A DNA stretch of 64,000 nucleotides from Nitrospirota bacterium (GCA_040752355.1 JBFMHE010000013.1:1-64000), one strand, 5' to 3'; numbered from the stretch's first letter, positions 51,317-59,557 are shown. Program-made: numbers and translations. Notes: a model not told the origin generated them from the letters alone.

Positions 51317-52225
51317 ATGGCGCTGCTCATCCCCCTTCTGCTCGGGGTGACTCTCTTTGCCTTCTTCCTCCTCAAATCGCTTCCCGGAGATATCGTGACG
51401 AGTCTCGTCGGGGAGCGGGCGAGCCCGGAGAGCATCGAGCGCATCAGGAAGGAGCTCGGCGCGGACCGGGGATTCTTTGCCCAGTATACGGGGTACCTGA
51501 AGCTGCTCGCGACCGGGGATTTCGGCAGATCCTACTATACCAGCAGGGAAGTGCTGCCCGACATCGCGGCGAAGTTCCCCAATACGCTGAAGCTCGCCTT
51601 TGCCGCGATGCTCGTGACCGTGCCCTCCGGCATCCTCCTCGGCGTCGCCGCCGCCTATAGGCGAGGCGGCCTTCTCGAAAAGGGCATCGACGCCTTCTCT
51701 CTCGCCGGTGTGAGTGTTCCCGTGTTCTGGAGCGCGCTCATGGTGATGATCGTCTTCAGCCTGAAGCTGAAGCTCCTGCCTCCCTCGGGCACCGGCGACC
51801 TCCGGTTCCTCGTGCTTCCCGCGACGGTCCTGGCGATCCCCGCAACCGCGACCCTGGTGCGGGTGACCAAAGCCACCGTCGCCGACATCATGACGATGCC
51901 CTTCGTGAATACGGCCAGGGCCAAGGGCATTCCGGCGAAGAGGATAGGGGCGGTCCATGTGCTCAAGAATGCGCTGATCCCCATCGTCACGATCATAGGC
52001 CTCGACTTCGGCAGCTACCTGAACGGCGCGGTGGTGACCGAGACGATCTTCGGATGGGACGGCATAGGGCGCTTTACGATGGAAGGCATACTGAAGCGGG
52101 ATTATCCGGTCATCATGGGCTGCATCATTGCCGGTACGGTCATCTTCGTCATGATCAACCTCGTGACCGACATCCTGTACCACTATCTCGACCCGAGGGT
52201 CCGTCTCGATGCGAGGGAAAGGTAG
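51317..52225 (+). CDS. Peptide/nickel ABC transporter permease (DppB/OppB type)
   Basis: 302 residues with six membrane helices and the cytoplasmic EAA loop (VNTARAKGIPAKRIGAVHVL, then NALIPIVTIIGLDFGSYLNG). It forms one half of the channel for peptide-like solutes. The ATG at 51317 is the conventional choice, but in-frame codons before it read VIRTYILKR, the normal DppB N-terminus, so a rare start (ATT at 51287) is possible. No ATPase gene is in the cluster. The likely binding protein is 33 kb away (17438-19024). Confidence 0.92.
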   Translation: MALLIPLLLGVTLFAFFLLKSLPGDIVTSLVGERASPESIERIRKELGADRGFFAQYTGYLKLLATGDFGRSYYTSREVLPDIAAKFPNTLKLAFAAMLVTVPSGILLGVAAAYRRGGLLEKGIDAFSLAGVSVPVFWSALMVMIVFSLKLKLLPPSGTGDLRFLVLPATVLAIPATATLVRVTKATVADIMTMPFVNTARAKGIPAKRIGAVHVLKNALIPIVTIIGLDFGSYLNGAVVTETIFGWDGIGRFTMEGILKRDYPVIMGCIIAGTVIFVMINLVTDILYHYLDPRVRLDARER

Positions 52226-52232
52226 TCTCCTT

Positions 52233-53045
52233 ATGAGGAGGATCCGGCGCGTGCCGCTGTCGCTCCTGGTGGTCCTCGCTCTCCTCGCTGCCTCGCTCTG
52301 CGCCCCCCTGCTCCCGCTCGACGACCCGAACGGCATCGACCTCGATGCATTGAAGCAGGCGCCGAGCCTTTCCCATCCTTTCGGGACGGATACGAAGGGC
52401 AGGGATGTGCTCTCGCGGGTGATCCACGGAGCGAAGATATCGATCGGCGTGGCGGCGCTCGCCGCCTTTATCGCTGCGGCCATCGGGTTCGTGGTCGGCC
52501 TGACCGCAGGCTATTTCGGCGGCAGGTTCGATACGGCGGTGACGGCGGTCGTCGACTTCGTGCTCTCCTTTCCCTCCCTGCTCCTCGCCATCGCCATCTC
52601 GGTCATCCTTCCTCCGGGCATCACGACGGTCATGATCGCGCTGGCGGCAGTCGGATGGACTTCCTTTGCGCGGCTCGTGCGGGGCCATGTGCTGACGATC
52701 AGGGATGCGGCCTTCGTCGATGCTGCGCGGGCGGCGGGGTGCAGCACGATGCGTATCCTCTTCGTGCATATCGCGCCGCTCTGTATTCCCTTGAGTCTCG
52801 TCCTGATGGGGATTAAACTGGGGGGCTTTATGCTCACCGAAGCGACCCTCAGCTTCCTCGGGCTCGGCGCGCAGCCGCCGACGCCGACCTGGGGCTCGAT
52901 GATCAGCGCCAACCGCACGTATATCCTGACAGCACCGTGGATGGTCTTCTATCCCGGACTGGTGCTGTCGATAACGGCCTTCTGTTTCAATCGGATGGGG
53001 GAGGTGCTGAAAAGGAGATTCGAGGTGCGGGACGCCGAAGCGTGA
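52233..53045 (+). CDS. Peptide/nickel ABC transporter permease (DppC/OppC type)
   Basis: 270 residues. The N-terminus has the typical HPFGTDTKGRDVLSRVIHG segment before the membrane core, then the EAA loop (AAFVDAARAAGCSTMRILFV, HIAPLCIPLSLVL) and LTEATLSFLGLGAQPPTPTW, diagnostic of DppC. It pairs with the upstream permease, seven bases away. The ATG at 52233 is preceded by AAAGG; an ATG at 52209 in the same frame is less likely. The gene ends at the convergent DksA-like gene. Confidence 0.92.
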   Translation: MRRIRRVPLSLLVVLALLAASLCAPLLPLDDPNGIDLDALKQAPSLSHPFGTDTKGRDVLSRVIHGAKISIGVAALAAFIAAAIGFVVGLTAGYFGGRFDTAVTAVVDFVLSFPSLLLAIAISVILPPGITTVMIALAAVGWTSFARLVRGHVLTIRDAAFVDAARAAGCSTMRILFVHIAPLCIPLSLVLMGIKLGGFMLTEATLSFLGLGAQPPTPTWGSMISANRTYILTAPWMVFYPGLVLSITAFCFNRMGEVLKRRFEVRDAEA

Positions 53046-53447
53046 CTACCGCTCGCGCAGTTTCTCTTCCTCTTCCTGCTCGGTCTTGCACTCGATGCAC
53101 ATGGTGGTTACCGGCCGTGCTTCGAGCCGCTTGATATTGATCTCTTCGCCGCAGGTATCGCAGATACCGTAGACGCCGGAGTCGATCTTCTCAATCGCTT
53201 CTTCTATCTTCTTGAGGAGCTTTCTCTCTCTTCCCCTCAGCTTGAGCATGAAATTCCTGTCTATTTCAGCAGACGCCTGGTCGCCCAGTTCGGGGAAGAT
53301 GCTCTCGTCGGGGAGCTCGTTGAGCGCCATGCCCGCTTCGTTGAGCAGCGCCTCGCGCTGCTCGGCGAGCTTCTTCTTTATATCCTGGATCTTCTTCTCC
53401 CGTGACGAGCTGCTTTCCGCCGGTTTTGCCTTGTCCTTGCCTTTCAT
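53046..53447 (-). CDS. DksA/TraR-family zinc-finger transcription factor
   Basis: 133 residues. A charged N-terminal coiled coil (KKIQDIKKKLAEQREALLNE), an acidic stretch with DESIFPELGDQASAEIDRNF, then RERKLLKKIEEAIEKIDSGV and the zinc finger CDTCGEEI...CIEC. The tip residues of E. coli DksA (Asp-x-x-Asp-x-Ala) correspond to GDQASAEID, so the typical Asp/Ala arrangement is partly kept. It likely binds RNA polymerase in the secondary channel. The start at 53447 fits AAGAGG seven bases before it. Confidence 0.88.
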   Translation of the reverse strand: MKGKDKAKPAESSSSREKKIQDIKKKLAEQREALLNEAGMALNELPDESIFPELGDQASAEIDRNFMLKLRGRERKLLKKIEEAIEKIDSGVYGICDTCGEEINIKRLEARPVTTMCIECKTEQEEEEKLRER

Positions 53448-53750
53448 CTCCATGCCTCTTCATCGTGAAATAAAATATATTTAAAAAGCATACCAGAAAG
53501 AGCGAGGGGTCGTCAAACAACGAATCCCCTCTCGGCCGATCCTTCGCAGAGAGGAGCTTGACATCGGGTAAAAACTGTATGAATCTTTAGTAGGGACCGG
53601 GGCCCTTGCCGGGCGCTGTCTTCGAGCGCATGCAGTAATCTCTTGAAATGCTTGACAATTAGGGAAGGCGGTAATATAAAATTATAGACTGATGATGGTT
53701 ATGCAGACGGTGTGTAATAACCGGTACGAGTAAAGAATGCGAGGGAACCG
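53448..53750. promoter_or_regulatory. Divergent promoter region between the DksA-like gene and ihfA
   Basis: On the + strand TTGACA (53652-53657) and TATAAA (53675-53680) lie 17 bp apart, a near-ideal sigma70 promoter for ihfA with a leader of about 65 bases. On the - strand TTGACG (53511-53516) and TATGCT (53487-53492), 18 bp apart, serve the DksA-like gene. No gene is seen between them. Confidence 0.7.
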
Positions 53751-54029
53751 ATGACCAAGGCAGATATCGTCAACTACGTTTTTGAAAAGGTGGGACTTCC
53801 GAGAAACGAGGCACAGGATATAGTAGAAACGGTCTTTGACTCCATCAAACAGACCCTTATCGCCGGTGAATCGATAAAGGTTTCGGGGTTCGGCACGTTC
53901 AACGTACGGAAGAAGAACTCGCGGATCGGAAGGAATCCCAAGACCAAGGAGGAGGTCGAGATCACGCCGCGGCGGGTCGTCACCTTCAAGGCGAGCGACC
54001 AGCTCAAGGAAGCGGTGGAGAAGGTGTGA
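53751..54029 (+). CDS. ihfA: Integration host factor alpha-like DNA-bending protein
   Basis: 92 residues of the HU/IHF family: MTKADIVNYVFEKVGLPRNE, KVSGFGTFNVRKKNSRIGRN and PKTKEEVEITPRRVVTFKAS. The arm tip RIGRNPKTKEEVEI includes the intercalating Pro and the Arg residues seen in IHF-alpha. It bends DNA and takes part in recombination and transcription. It precedes a MerR-type gene as in many proteobacterial and related genomes (there after pheST). A GAGGGAA site and a strong promoter precede it. Confidence 0.92.
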   Translation: MTKADIVNYVFEKVGLPRNEAQDIVETVFDSIKQTLIAGESIKVSGFGTFNVRKKNSRIGRNPKTKEEVEITPRRVVTFKASDQLKEAVEKV

Positions 54030-54071
54030 CGCGTTCCTCCGGGGAGGCGGGAAAAAATTTTGGGATTGACG

Positions 54072-54077
54072 TATAAT
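54072..54077 (+). promoter_or_regulatory. -10 element before the MerR gene
   Basis: TATAAT ends eight bases before the ATG at 54086; no ribosome site lies between. The ihfA stop is only 43 bases upstream, so read-through is also likely. Confidence 0.45.
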
Positions 54078-54085
54078 TACTAGCA

Positions 54086-54541
54086 ATGCACGATGCGTAC
54101 GAGTCGCCGCAGACCCTGAGGCTTTTCCCGGAGAAGCTCTTTTACAAGATCGGGGAAGTCAGCAGGCTGGTCGGCGTTGAATCCTACGTCTTGAGATACT
54201 GGGAGACGGAGTTCTCCTTTCTCAAGCCGCGGAAGAGCAAATCCGGACAGCGTGTCTATACGCGAGCGGATATCGATCTGGTCCTCCAGATCAAGAAGCT
54301 CCTCTATGAGGAGAAGTACACCATCGACGGGGTGCGGCGCAAGTTCGGCGCAGCCGCAGAGCCCCCGCACACGACACTCTCCCTCGTGGCCGATGCGGCC
54401 GCAGAGACTGTCGAGAGTCCCGCAGAACAAGACGCAGGGCGGCGGAAAGAGGGCAGCGCTCGCAGCGCTGATACTGAAGAGGTCCTCACCCTGGTCAAGT
54501 CGAGACTCAAGGAAATTCTCCAGCACCATTTCGGGGCGTAG
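54086..54541 (+). CDS. MerR-family transcriptional regulator
   Basis: 151 residues. The MerR winged helix-turn-helix reads LFYKIGEVSRLVGVESYVLR, YWETEFSFLKPRKSKSGQRV, YTRADIDLVLQIKKLLYEEK and YTIDGVRRKF. This type (YWETEF, often next to ihfA) lacks a metal-binding C-terminus; the remainder is low-complexity and ends with a helix (LVKSRLKEILQHHFGA). Its last ten bases, including the TAG stop, are the first ten of tRNA-Pro. Confidence 0.92.
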   Translation: MHDAYESPQTLRLFPEKLFYKIGEVSRLVGVESYVLRYWETEFSFLKPRKSKSGQRVYTRADIDLVLQIKKLLYEEKYTIDGVRRKFGAAAEPPHTTLSLVADAAAETVESPAEQDAGRRKEGSARSADTEEVLTLVKSRLKEILQHHFGA

Positions 54542-54609
54542 CGCAGCCTGGATAGCGCACTCGCTTGGGGTGCGAGAGGTCGTCCGTTCGAATCGGATCG
54601 CCCCGACCA
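54532..54609 (+). tRNA. tRNA-Pro (anticodon GGG), CCA encoded
   Basis: Acceptor stem CGGGGCG/CGCCCCG, D arm GCGC-AGCCTGGATA-GCGC, anticodon arm CTCGC-TTGGGGT-GCGAG giving anticodon GGG, short variable loop AGGTC, T arm GTCCG-TTCGAAT-CGGAT, discriminator A and encoded CCA at 54607-54609. It overlaps the end of the MerR gene by ten bases. Confidence 0.95.
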
Positions 54610-54616
54610 ATTCCGG

Positions 54617-54653
54617 CAAGGGGATAGAGGAGGCAGACTCTTCTATCCCCTTG
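54617..54653 (+). terminator. Hairpin terminator after tRNA-Pro
   Basis: CAAGGGGATAGA (54617-54628) pairs with TCTATCCCCTTG (54642-54653), a perfect 12-bp stem starting eight bases after the tRNA, followed by TTGCATTT. Confidence 0.65.
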
Positions 54654-54741
54654 TTGCATTTCATTATAACGAACGCTCTTCCGGGGATCGGAGGCAGGCG
54701 CATCTCGGCATTCTCTAAAGGCGGGGAGCTCGCTGCTGCGG

Positions 54742-54906
54742 TCAGTTGCTGTGCGTCATATACGTGATATACTCCTCCCGCTCGTCCATGACCTCCTTGA
54801 GCAGGTGTTCAGCGTAGCGCTCGTAAATAGTCCCCCGCATGCATTCGAGATGCTCCTCGGCGAGGGCGATAAGCTGGTCGAAGCGTTCCAGTTTTTCTGT
54901 ATCCAT
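54742..54906 (-). CDS. Small hypothetical helical protein
   Basis: 54 residues reading MDTEKLERFDQLIALAEEHL, then ECMRGTIYERYAEHLLKEVM and a tail ending YITYMTHSN. It is predicted to be almost wholly helical. An AGGGAGA ribosome site is well placed before the ATG at 54906, and codon use is normal. No named family is recognised. Confidence 0.7.
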   Translation of the reverse strand: MDTEKLERFDQLIALAEEHLECMRGTIYERYAEHLLKEVMDEREEYITYMTHSN

Positions 54907-55203
54907 AACGTCTCCCTATCCTGCTGCATCTCCGTTCAGTCGGTCCGCTTGAACGGCGTACCCGGTCGCACCCCGTCTCGACTGCGCCTCTGCCTGCAGA
55001 GAGGGTGATTATCGGATGAGCGTGAAGGGAAGAGAAGGGCATACGTGGGGTACGGGGTTTTTACGGGACATCGGTTCGGGATCCGAGCCGTTGCAGCATC
55101 GTGGCTGTCCGGTATCTAATTAGATTCTAGCAGCCCTATCGGTGCTGTCAACGGTCGGGGTGAGCTGAATGCAGAGGGCGGCAGCAGCGCGGCGGCTGCC
55201 TGA
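54907..55203. other. Intergenic region without recognisable gene
   Basis: About 300 bases between two leftward genes. A palindrome CTAATTAG (near 55117-55124) lies in an AT-rich patch that could be the promoter of the 54-residue gene. I see no hexamers of good quality and no gene. Confidence 0.4.
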
Positions 55204-55659
55204 TCAGAACGGATCGGTCACGACCTCGGGATGCTCGATATCTCCCTCATAAACGGGGATGACGATCCAGCGTTGGTCGTCGGGGGAGAGGTCGAGGAAG
55301 AAGCGATTGATCAGCGCCATGGCGGTGAAGATCTCGTTCTCGTCCATGTTCTCGGGCGGGAGGTACTCGTCATGGGTGACGATCTGGTACCCGATGAGCT
55401 TCCGGCCGGGGTAGTCGTTTTCGGGGATGAGGGCTTCGGCCTCCTCCCTGCTGATGAGGTGGTAATCGGGCGGCTCCTGGTCTTCACCGGGGCGCCTGTC
55501 CTGGTAAACGGGAATGACGATCCACTGCCGTTCGTGCTCGTAGTACCTGAAGAAGCGGTTCAGGCTCTCCATATCGGTGAAGAGATGCGCTTCATCGAGG
55601 AGGTCGGGCACGAACCCCTCCTCCTCATCGATGATCTTGTAGCCGGCGAGCCTTCTCAT
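55204..55659 (-). CDS. Hypothetical protein with two tandem homologous halves
   Basis: 151 residues. The halves are clear duplicates: LAGYKIIDEEEGFVPDLLDE...LFTDMESLNRFFRYY...WIVIPVYQ and LIGYQIVTHDEYLPPENMDE...IFTAMALINRFF...WIVIPVYEG. Each repeat is about 65 residues, with GY-I, a long acidic loop, an NRFF helix and a WIVIPVY strand. No known domain is recognised. The gene begins 13 bases after the htpG stop, so it is transcribed with the chaperone and could be stress-related; that is inference. Confidence 0.8.
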   Translation of the reverse strand: MRRLAGYKIIDEEEGFVPDLLDEAHLFTDMESLNRFFRYYEHERQWIVIPVYQDRRPGEDQEPPDYHLISREEAEALIPENDYPGRKLIGYQIVTHDEYLPPENMDENEIFTAMALINRFFLDLSPDDQRWIVIPVYEGDIEHPEVVTDPF

Positions 55660-55672
55660 CCCTGCACCCCGC

Positions 55673-57586
55673 TCATGCAGCGCCCTGCTGTGCGCGCTCT
55701 ACCATGATCTTCGCTATCGCCCGCGCAAAGGCAGCGGGGTCCTTGGGCTTCGATCCCTCGAGCAGCGCCGCCTGGTCGTAAAGAAGCCCGATGTACTCTT
55801 TCAGGACGGGATCGCGGCCGTCCTTCTCGAACATGCGCTGCATCGTCTCGAGGAGGGGGTGTCCGGGATTGATCTCGAGGATGCGCTTATGGGCCGGTAT
55901 CTCCTGGCCCATGGCTTTGAGCAGCTTCTCCGTATGGGGATCGAGGTCTCCCTCGTCGGCGACGAGGCAGCAGGGCGAGTCTTTCAGCCGCGACGAGAAC
56001 CGCACATCCTTTACGTCATCCCTGAGCTGGTCTTTTATGAGCTCCACCAGCTGCTCGTACCGCTTCCGCGCCTCCTGCCGCTCCGTCTCCTCTTTCGCAT
56101 CGAGCGTGATGTCGCCCCTGATCACCGACTTCAGGCGCTTGCCCTTGTACTCGAGCGGGCCCATAACGATGTCGTCGATGTCGTCGAGCATGATGAGCAC
56201 CTCGTATCCTTTTTCCTTGAAGGCTTCGAGGTAGGGAGAGGCGAGCGCCTCGTCAAAGGAGGCGCCGGTAATATAGTAGATATCCTCCTGTCCCTCTTTC
56301 ATGGCGCTCACGTACGCCTCGAGCGTGGTGAAGGAATCCCTCCCGGTCTTCGTCGAAGGGAAGAGCAGGAGGTCGGCGATCTGCTCGCGCCGGGCGAAGT
56401 CGAAGTGGACGCCCTCTTTCAGGACCCTGCCGAGCTCCTTGTAGAAGGAGAGATACTTATCGTATTCCTTGTCTTTCAGCTCTTTGAGCGCCTCGAGCAC
56501 CTGGCGGGTGATATTCTTCTTGATGATCTCGACCTGCCGGTTCGACTGGAGGATCTCCCGCGAGACATTGAGCGGGAGGTCCGACGAATCGACGACACCC
56601 CTGACGAAGCGCAGGTAGGGCGGCAGGAGCTCCTCGCAGTGGTCCATGATCTGCACTCTCCTCACGTAGAGCGCCGGACCGATCTTGTAATCCTTGTAGA
56701 GGATGTTGAACGGCGCCCGCGAGGGGATGTAGAGGAGCAGGGTGAATTCGGAGGTGCCTTCCGCGCGATAATGGATCGTCTTCAGAGGGTCGGAAAAGTC
56801 GTGCGAGAGGTGGCGGTAGAATTCGGTGTACTCCTCCGCCGAGATCTCCGCCTTGCTCTTCAGCCAGAGGGCCTTCCGGGAGTTGAGGATCTCTTCCTTC
56901 TTTACGGTGATCTTCTTCCCCTTCTCGAGGGCCGACTCTTCCTCCCGCTCCACTTCCATGACAATGGGGTGCTCGATATAGTCGGAGTACTTCCTGACCG
57001 TATTCCGCAGCTCCCACTCGCTCAGGTATTTCTCCTCTCCCTCCTTGAGATGCAGGATGACCTCGGTGCCGGGCTTTTCGCGCTCGACATCCTCGATCGT
57101 GAAGGAGCCGTCGGCGGTGGATTCCCACTTTACTCCGGCGCTGCCTTTCTGTCCCGCCTTCTTCGAAAGCACCGTCACCTTGTCGGCTACCATGAAGGAG
57201 GAGTAGAAGCCGACGCCGAACTGGCCGATGAGCTCGGGATTGCTCGTGAGGTCCTTACGCTGCAGCGCGGCGAGGAACTCCTTGGTCCCTGAATGGGCGA
57301 TCGTGCCGAGGGCTTGAGCAGCCTCGTCCCTGGTCATGCCGATCCCGTTGTCGCTCACGGAGAGCGTTCTTGCTCCGGTATCGGCGGCGATGCGGATCTT
57401 CCATTCGCCGGCGTCCTCGGCTACGGCGCTGCTGGTGAGCGATTCGTACCGCGCCTTGTCGATCGCATCGGAGGCGTTGGAGATGAGCTCCCTGAGAAAT
57501 ATCTCCTTGTGCGAATAGAGAGAGTGGATCATGAGGTCGAGGAGCTGCTTGACCTCGGTCTTGAACTCCATGGTCTGGGTAGTCAT
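55673..57586 (-). CDS. htpG: Chaperone HtpG (bacterial Hsp90)
   Basis: 637 residues of normal Hsp90 length without the eukaryotic charged linker or MEEVD tail. The N-terminal ATPase shows FLRELISNASDAIDKARYES, SVSDNGIGMTRDEAAQALGT and GQFGVGFYSSFMVADKV. The middle domain has the catalytic loop Arg in LPLNVSREILQSNRQVEII, and a C-terminal dimerisation domain follows. It remodels client proteins with ATP. A GAGGTG site precedes the ATG. It shares an operon with the internally duplicated gene downstream. Confidence 0.97.
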   Translation of the reverse strand: MTTQTMEFKTEVKQLLDLMIHSLYSHKEIFLRELISNASDAIDKARYESLTSSAVAEDAGEWKIRIAADTGARTLSVSDNGIGMTRDEAAQALGTIAHSGTKEFLAALQRKDLTSNPELIGQFGVGFYSSFMVADKVTVLSKKAGQKGSAGVKWESTADGSFTIEDVEREKPGTEVILHLKEGEEKYLSEWELRNTVRKYSDYIEHPIVMEVEREEESALEKGKKITVKKEEILNSRKALWLKSKAEISAEEYTEFYRHLSHDFSDPLKTIHYRAEGTSEFTLLLYIPSRAPFNILYKDYKIGPALYVRRVQIMDHCEELLPPYLRFVRGVVDSSDLPLNVSREILQSNRQVEIIKKNITRQVLEALKELKDKEYDKYLSFYKELGRVLKEGVHFDFARREQIADLLLFPSTKTGRDSFTTLEAYVSAMKEGQEDIYYITGASFDEALASPYLEAFKEKGYEVLIMLDDIDDIVMGPLEYKGKRLKSVIRGDITLDAKEETERQEARKRYEQLVELIKDQLRDDVKDVRFSSRLKDSPCCLVADEGDLDPHTEKLLKAMGQEIPAHKRILEINPGHPLLETMQRMFEKDGRDPVLKEYIGLLYDQAALLEGSKPKDPAAFARAIAKIMVERAQQGAA

Positions 57587-57621
57587 GTAAAAGCACCTCG
57601 CATATGCTGAGTTAGATATTT

Positions 57622-57651
57622 TTTATAGTATAGCCCGAAAGTGAATGTCAA
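57622..57651 (-). promoter_or_regulatory. Promoter of htpG
   Basis: On the reverse strand TTGACA (57646-57651) and TATAAA (57622-57627) are separated by 18 bp. No CIRCE element or sigma32-type -10 (CCCCAT) is seen. Confidence 0.6.
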
Positions 57652-57684
57652 GGAGATGCTGCCCGGGGAGTTTGCGGCAGCGGC

Positions 57685-58677
57685 TCAGGCGTGGTTTCGC
57701 AACGTGAGCTCCAGCGGATGGGGGTTGAGGTAGTGCTGCCGCATGAGATAGGGCTCATCGTATTTCCGCGCAAAGTGCTCCAGGAGCACGACAGGGACGA
57801 TGAGAGGGATATCCCCTTTATGGTAGCTGTCGATTATCCCGAGGACCTCCTGCTTTTCGTCCGCCGAGAGCCGCTTCTTGAAGTAGCCGAGCATATGGTG
57901 GAGCACATTCGTATTCTTCCTGACCGTTGCGATGAGGCGGAGCCCCTCCATGAGCCCGGCGAGATACCCGGCATGGAGCTTTTCGGGGGGGAGCTTCTTC
58001 GCACCGGCAACGAGCGCGCCGAGGAGCCGGTAGTGCCGGGGGCTGTGGGCGAGCACCAGGAGCTTGTGCTCCGTGTGAAAGGCGACGAGGTCCCTGAGCG
58101 CTCTTCCCCGTCTCATGAGCTCCTGCCAGCGCTTGAAGACGAATATCCGCTCGATGAAGTTCTCCCGCAGCCCGGGGTCGTGGAGCCTTCCCTCATCCTC
58201 GACCGGGATGAGCGGGAAACGGCGCATGAAGGCTCCTGCAAAGAGGCCCGGGCCCCTGCGCGACGGCATCCCCGAGGCATTGTATATCGTGACTCCCTGC
58301 ATCCCGGAGCTCGGCGACCTGCTTTTGAAGACGAAGCCGGAGAGATCCATCTGTTCGAGTGTCGTCAGCTTTTGTTCGGCCCACCGGAGCATCCGGCCGG
58401 TATGGTCGATGCCCGAGGTCCGGGTGACGAGGCGGGGGGCTTCGGGAGTTCCGACGAGGCGCATCGCTTCGCGCGGCACCGGCAGGCCGCTCTCCACTTC
58501 AGGGCATACCGATACCCACTCGACGTATCTGCCGAGGGTCTCGACGAGATAGGGGTCGTATTTGTGCCCCGCATCATAGCGCACTTTCTGCCCCAGGAGG
58601 CAGGCGCTGATGCCGAGCCTGATCGTCCCCCCGCCGGGGATGGTCCCTCTTCCGCTGCGGCTCGAACGGGTCTTCAT
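57685..58677 (-). CDS. DUF523 and DUF1722 domain protein (YbgA-like)
   Basis: 330 residues. The N-terminal DUF523 domain (about 18-160) has LGISACLLGQKVRYDAGHKY, VCPEVESGLPVPREAMRLVG and FVFKSRSPSSGMQGVTIYNA, with conserved cysteines that may hold a metal or cluster. The C-terminal DUF1722 domain (about 200-320) has AFHTEHKLLVLAHSPRHYRL, NVLHHMLGYFKKRLSADEKQ and PLIVPVVLLEHFARKYDEPY. The fusion is common, and in some bacteria it lies next to photolyase genes; here no such partner is present. The DUF523 part has been linked to 2-thiouracil reduction in E. coli relatives; the function here is not certain. Confidence 0.9.
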   Translation of the reverse strand: MKTRSSRSGRGTIPGGGTIRLGISACLLGQKVRYDAGHKYDPYLVETLGRYVEWVSVCPEVESGLPVPREAMRLVGTPEAPRLVTRTSGIDHTGRMLRWAEQKLTTLEQMDLSGFVFKSRSPSSGMQGVTIYNASGMPSRRGPGLFAGAFMRRFPLIPVEDEGRLHDPGLRENFIERIFVFKRWQELMRRGRALRDLVAFHTEHKLLVLAHSPRHYRLLGALVAGAKKLPPEKLHAGYLAGLMEGLRLIATVRKNTNVLHHMLGYFKKRLSADEKQEVLGIIDSYHKGDIPLIVPVVLLEHFARKYDEPYLMRQHYLNPHPLELTLRNHA

Positions 58678-58795
58678 ATACTCACAGTATAGAGTATTCG
58701 GAGCGGTGATGAATAGGCGCGGGCGCTTGTTATATGCGCCGCCGATATGCGACTATAGAGGGACGGCGTTCTAAGGTATACTTTTAAAGGCGAGC

Positions 58796-59557
58796 ATGCG
58801 TGCTATTTCTTTACAGTCGGGCAGCAACGGCAACTGCATCTATGTCGAGGCGGGGAGGGTGAAGCTGCTCTTCGACGCCGGCATCTGCGGCATCGAGGCG
58901 GCCCGCCGTCTCGCCGCGCAGGGGCGCGATATACGGGAGGTCGACGGGGTGATCATCTCCCACGACCACGCCGACCATGTCCGGTATGCGGGCGTGTACC
59001 AGCGCAAATACGGCCTGCCGCTCTACATTACCCCCCGGACGCTCGAACGGGCCGACGCCCGCCACCGGCTGGGGATACTGCGGAAGGTGAACTTCTTCTT
59101 TGCCGGAGGAACGCTCGACTTCGGGACCGTCTCGGTCAGGACCGTTCCCACGCCCCACGACGCCATCGACGGCGCCGTCTTCATAGTCGAGAGCGACGGG
59201 AAGCGCCTCGGGGTCATGACCGATCTCGGCCATCCCTTCGACGAGCTGCATGCCCTCCTGCCCACCCTCGACGGGGTCTTCATCGAGAGCAATTACGATC
59301 CCGAAATGCTGAAGCACGGCCCCTATCCCGCGGTGCTCAAGCGCCGCATCAAGGGAACCGCGGGGCATATTTCGAACGAGGAAGCGGCGGCGCTGCTCAA
59401 GGCGAGCCCCCGGCTGCGCTGGGCCTGCCTCGCCCATCTCTCGGAGCAGAACAATACGCCCCGGCTCGCCCTCGAGACCCACCGTTCGGTCCTCGGCCCC
59501 GGCTTGAGTCTCCATGTAGCCGCCCGCTATCACGCGTCAGCGCCGCTATGCCTCTAG
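58796..59557 (+). CDS. MBL-fold metallohydrolase (YycJ/WalJ-like)
   Basis: 253 residues. It starts with the YycJ-type MRAISLQSGSNGNCIYVEAG, then the metal site GVIISHDHADHVRYAGVYQR (HxHxDH), PTPHDAIDGAVFIVESDGKR, VMTDLGHPFDELHALLPTLD and a late LAHLSEQNNTPRLA with the final metal His. Relatives are 5'-3' exonucleases or nuclease-like, with roles in DNA repair or cell-wall control. A -10 TATACT (58777-58782) and AAAGGCGAG precede the ATG. Confidence 0.9.
   Translation: MRAISLQSGSNGNCIYVEAGRVKLLFDAGICGIEAARRLAAQGRDIREVDGVIISHDHADHVRYAGVYQRKYGLPLYITPRTLERADARHRLGILRKVNFFFAGGTLDFGTVSVRTVPTPHDAIDGAVFIVESDGKRLGVMTDLGHPFDELHALLPTLDGVFIESNYDPEMLKHGPYPAVLKRRIKGTAGHISNEEAAALLKASPRLRWACLAHLSEQNNTPRLALETHRSVLGPGLSLHVAARYHASAPLCL

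Noticed and set aside
50702..52483. 593-codon open frame opposite the GNAT and permease genes
   Set aside because: Spans several real genes on the other strand and has the composition of a shadow frame.
57622..57651. Heat-shock (sigma32 or CIRCE) control of htpG
   Set aside because: The promoter matches the housekeeping consensus and neither a CIRCE palindrome nor CCCCAT is seen.
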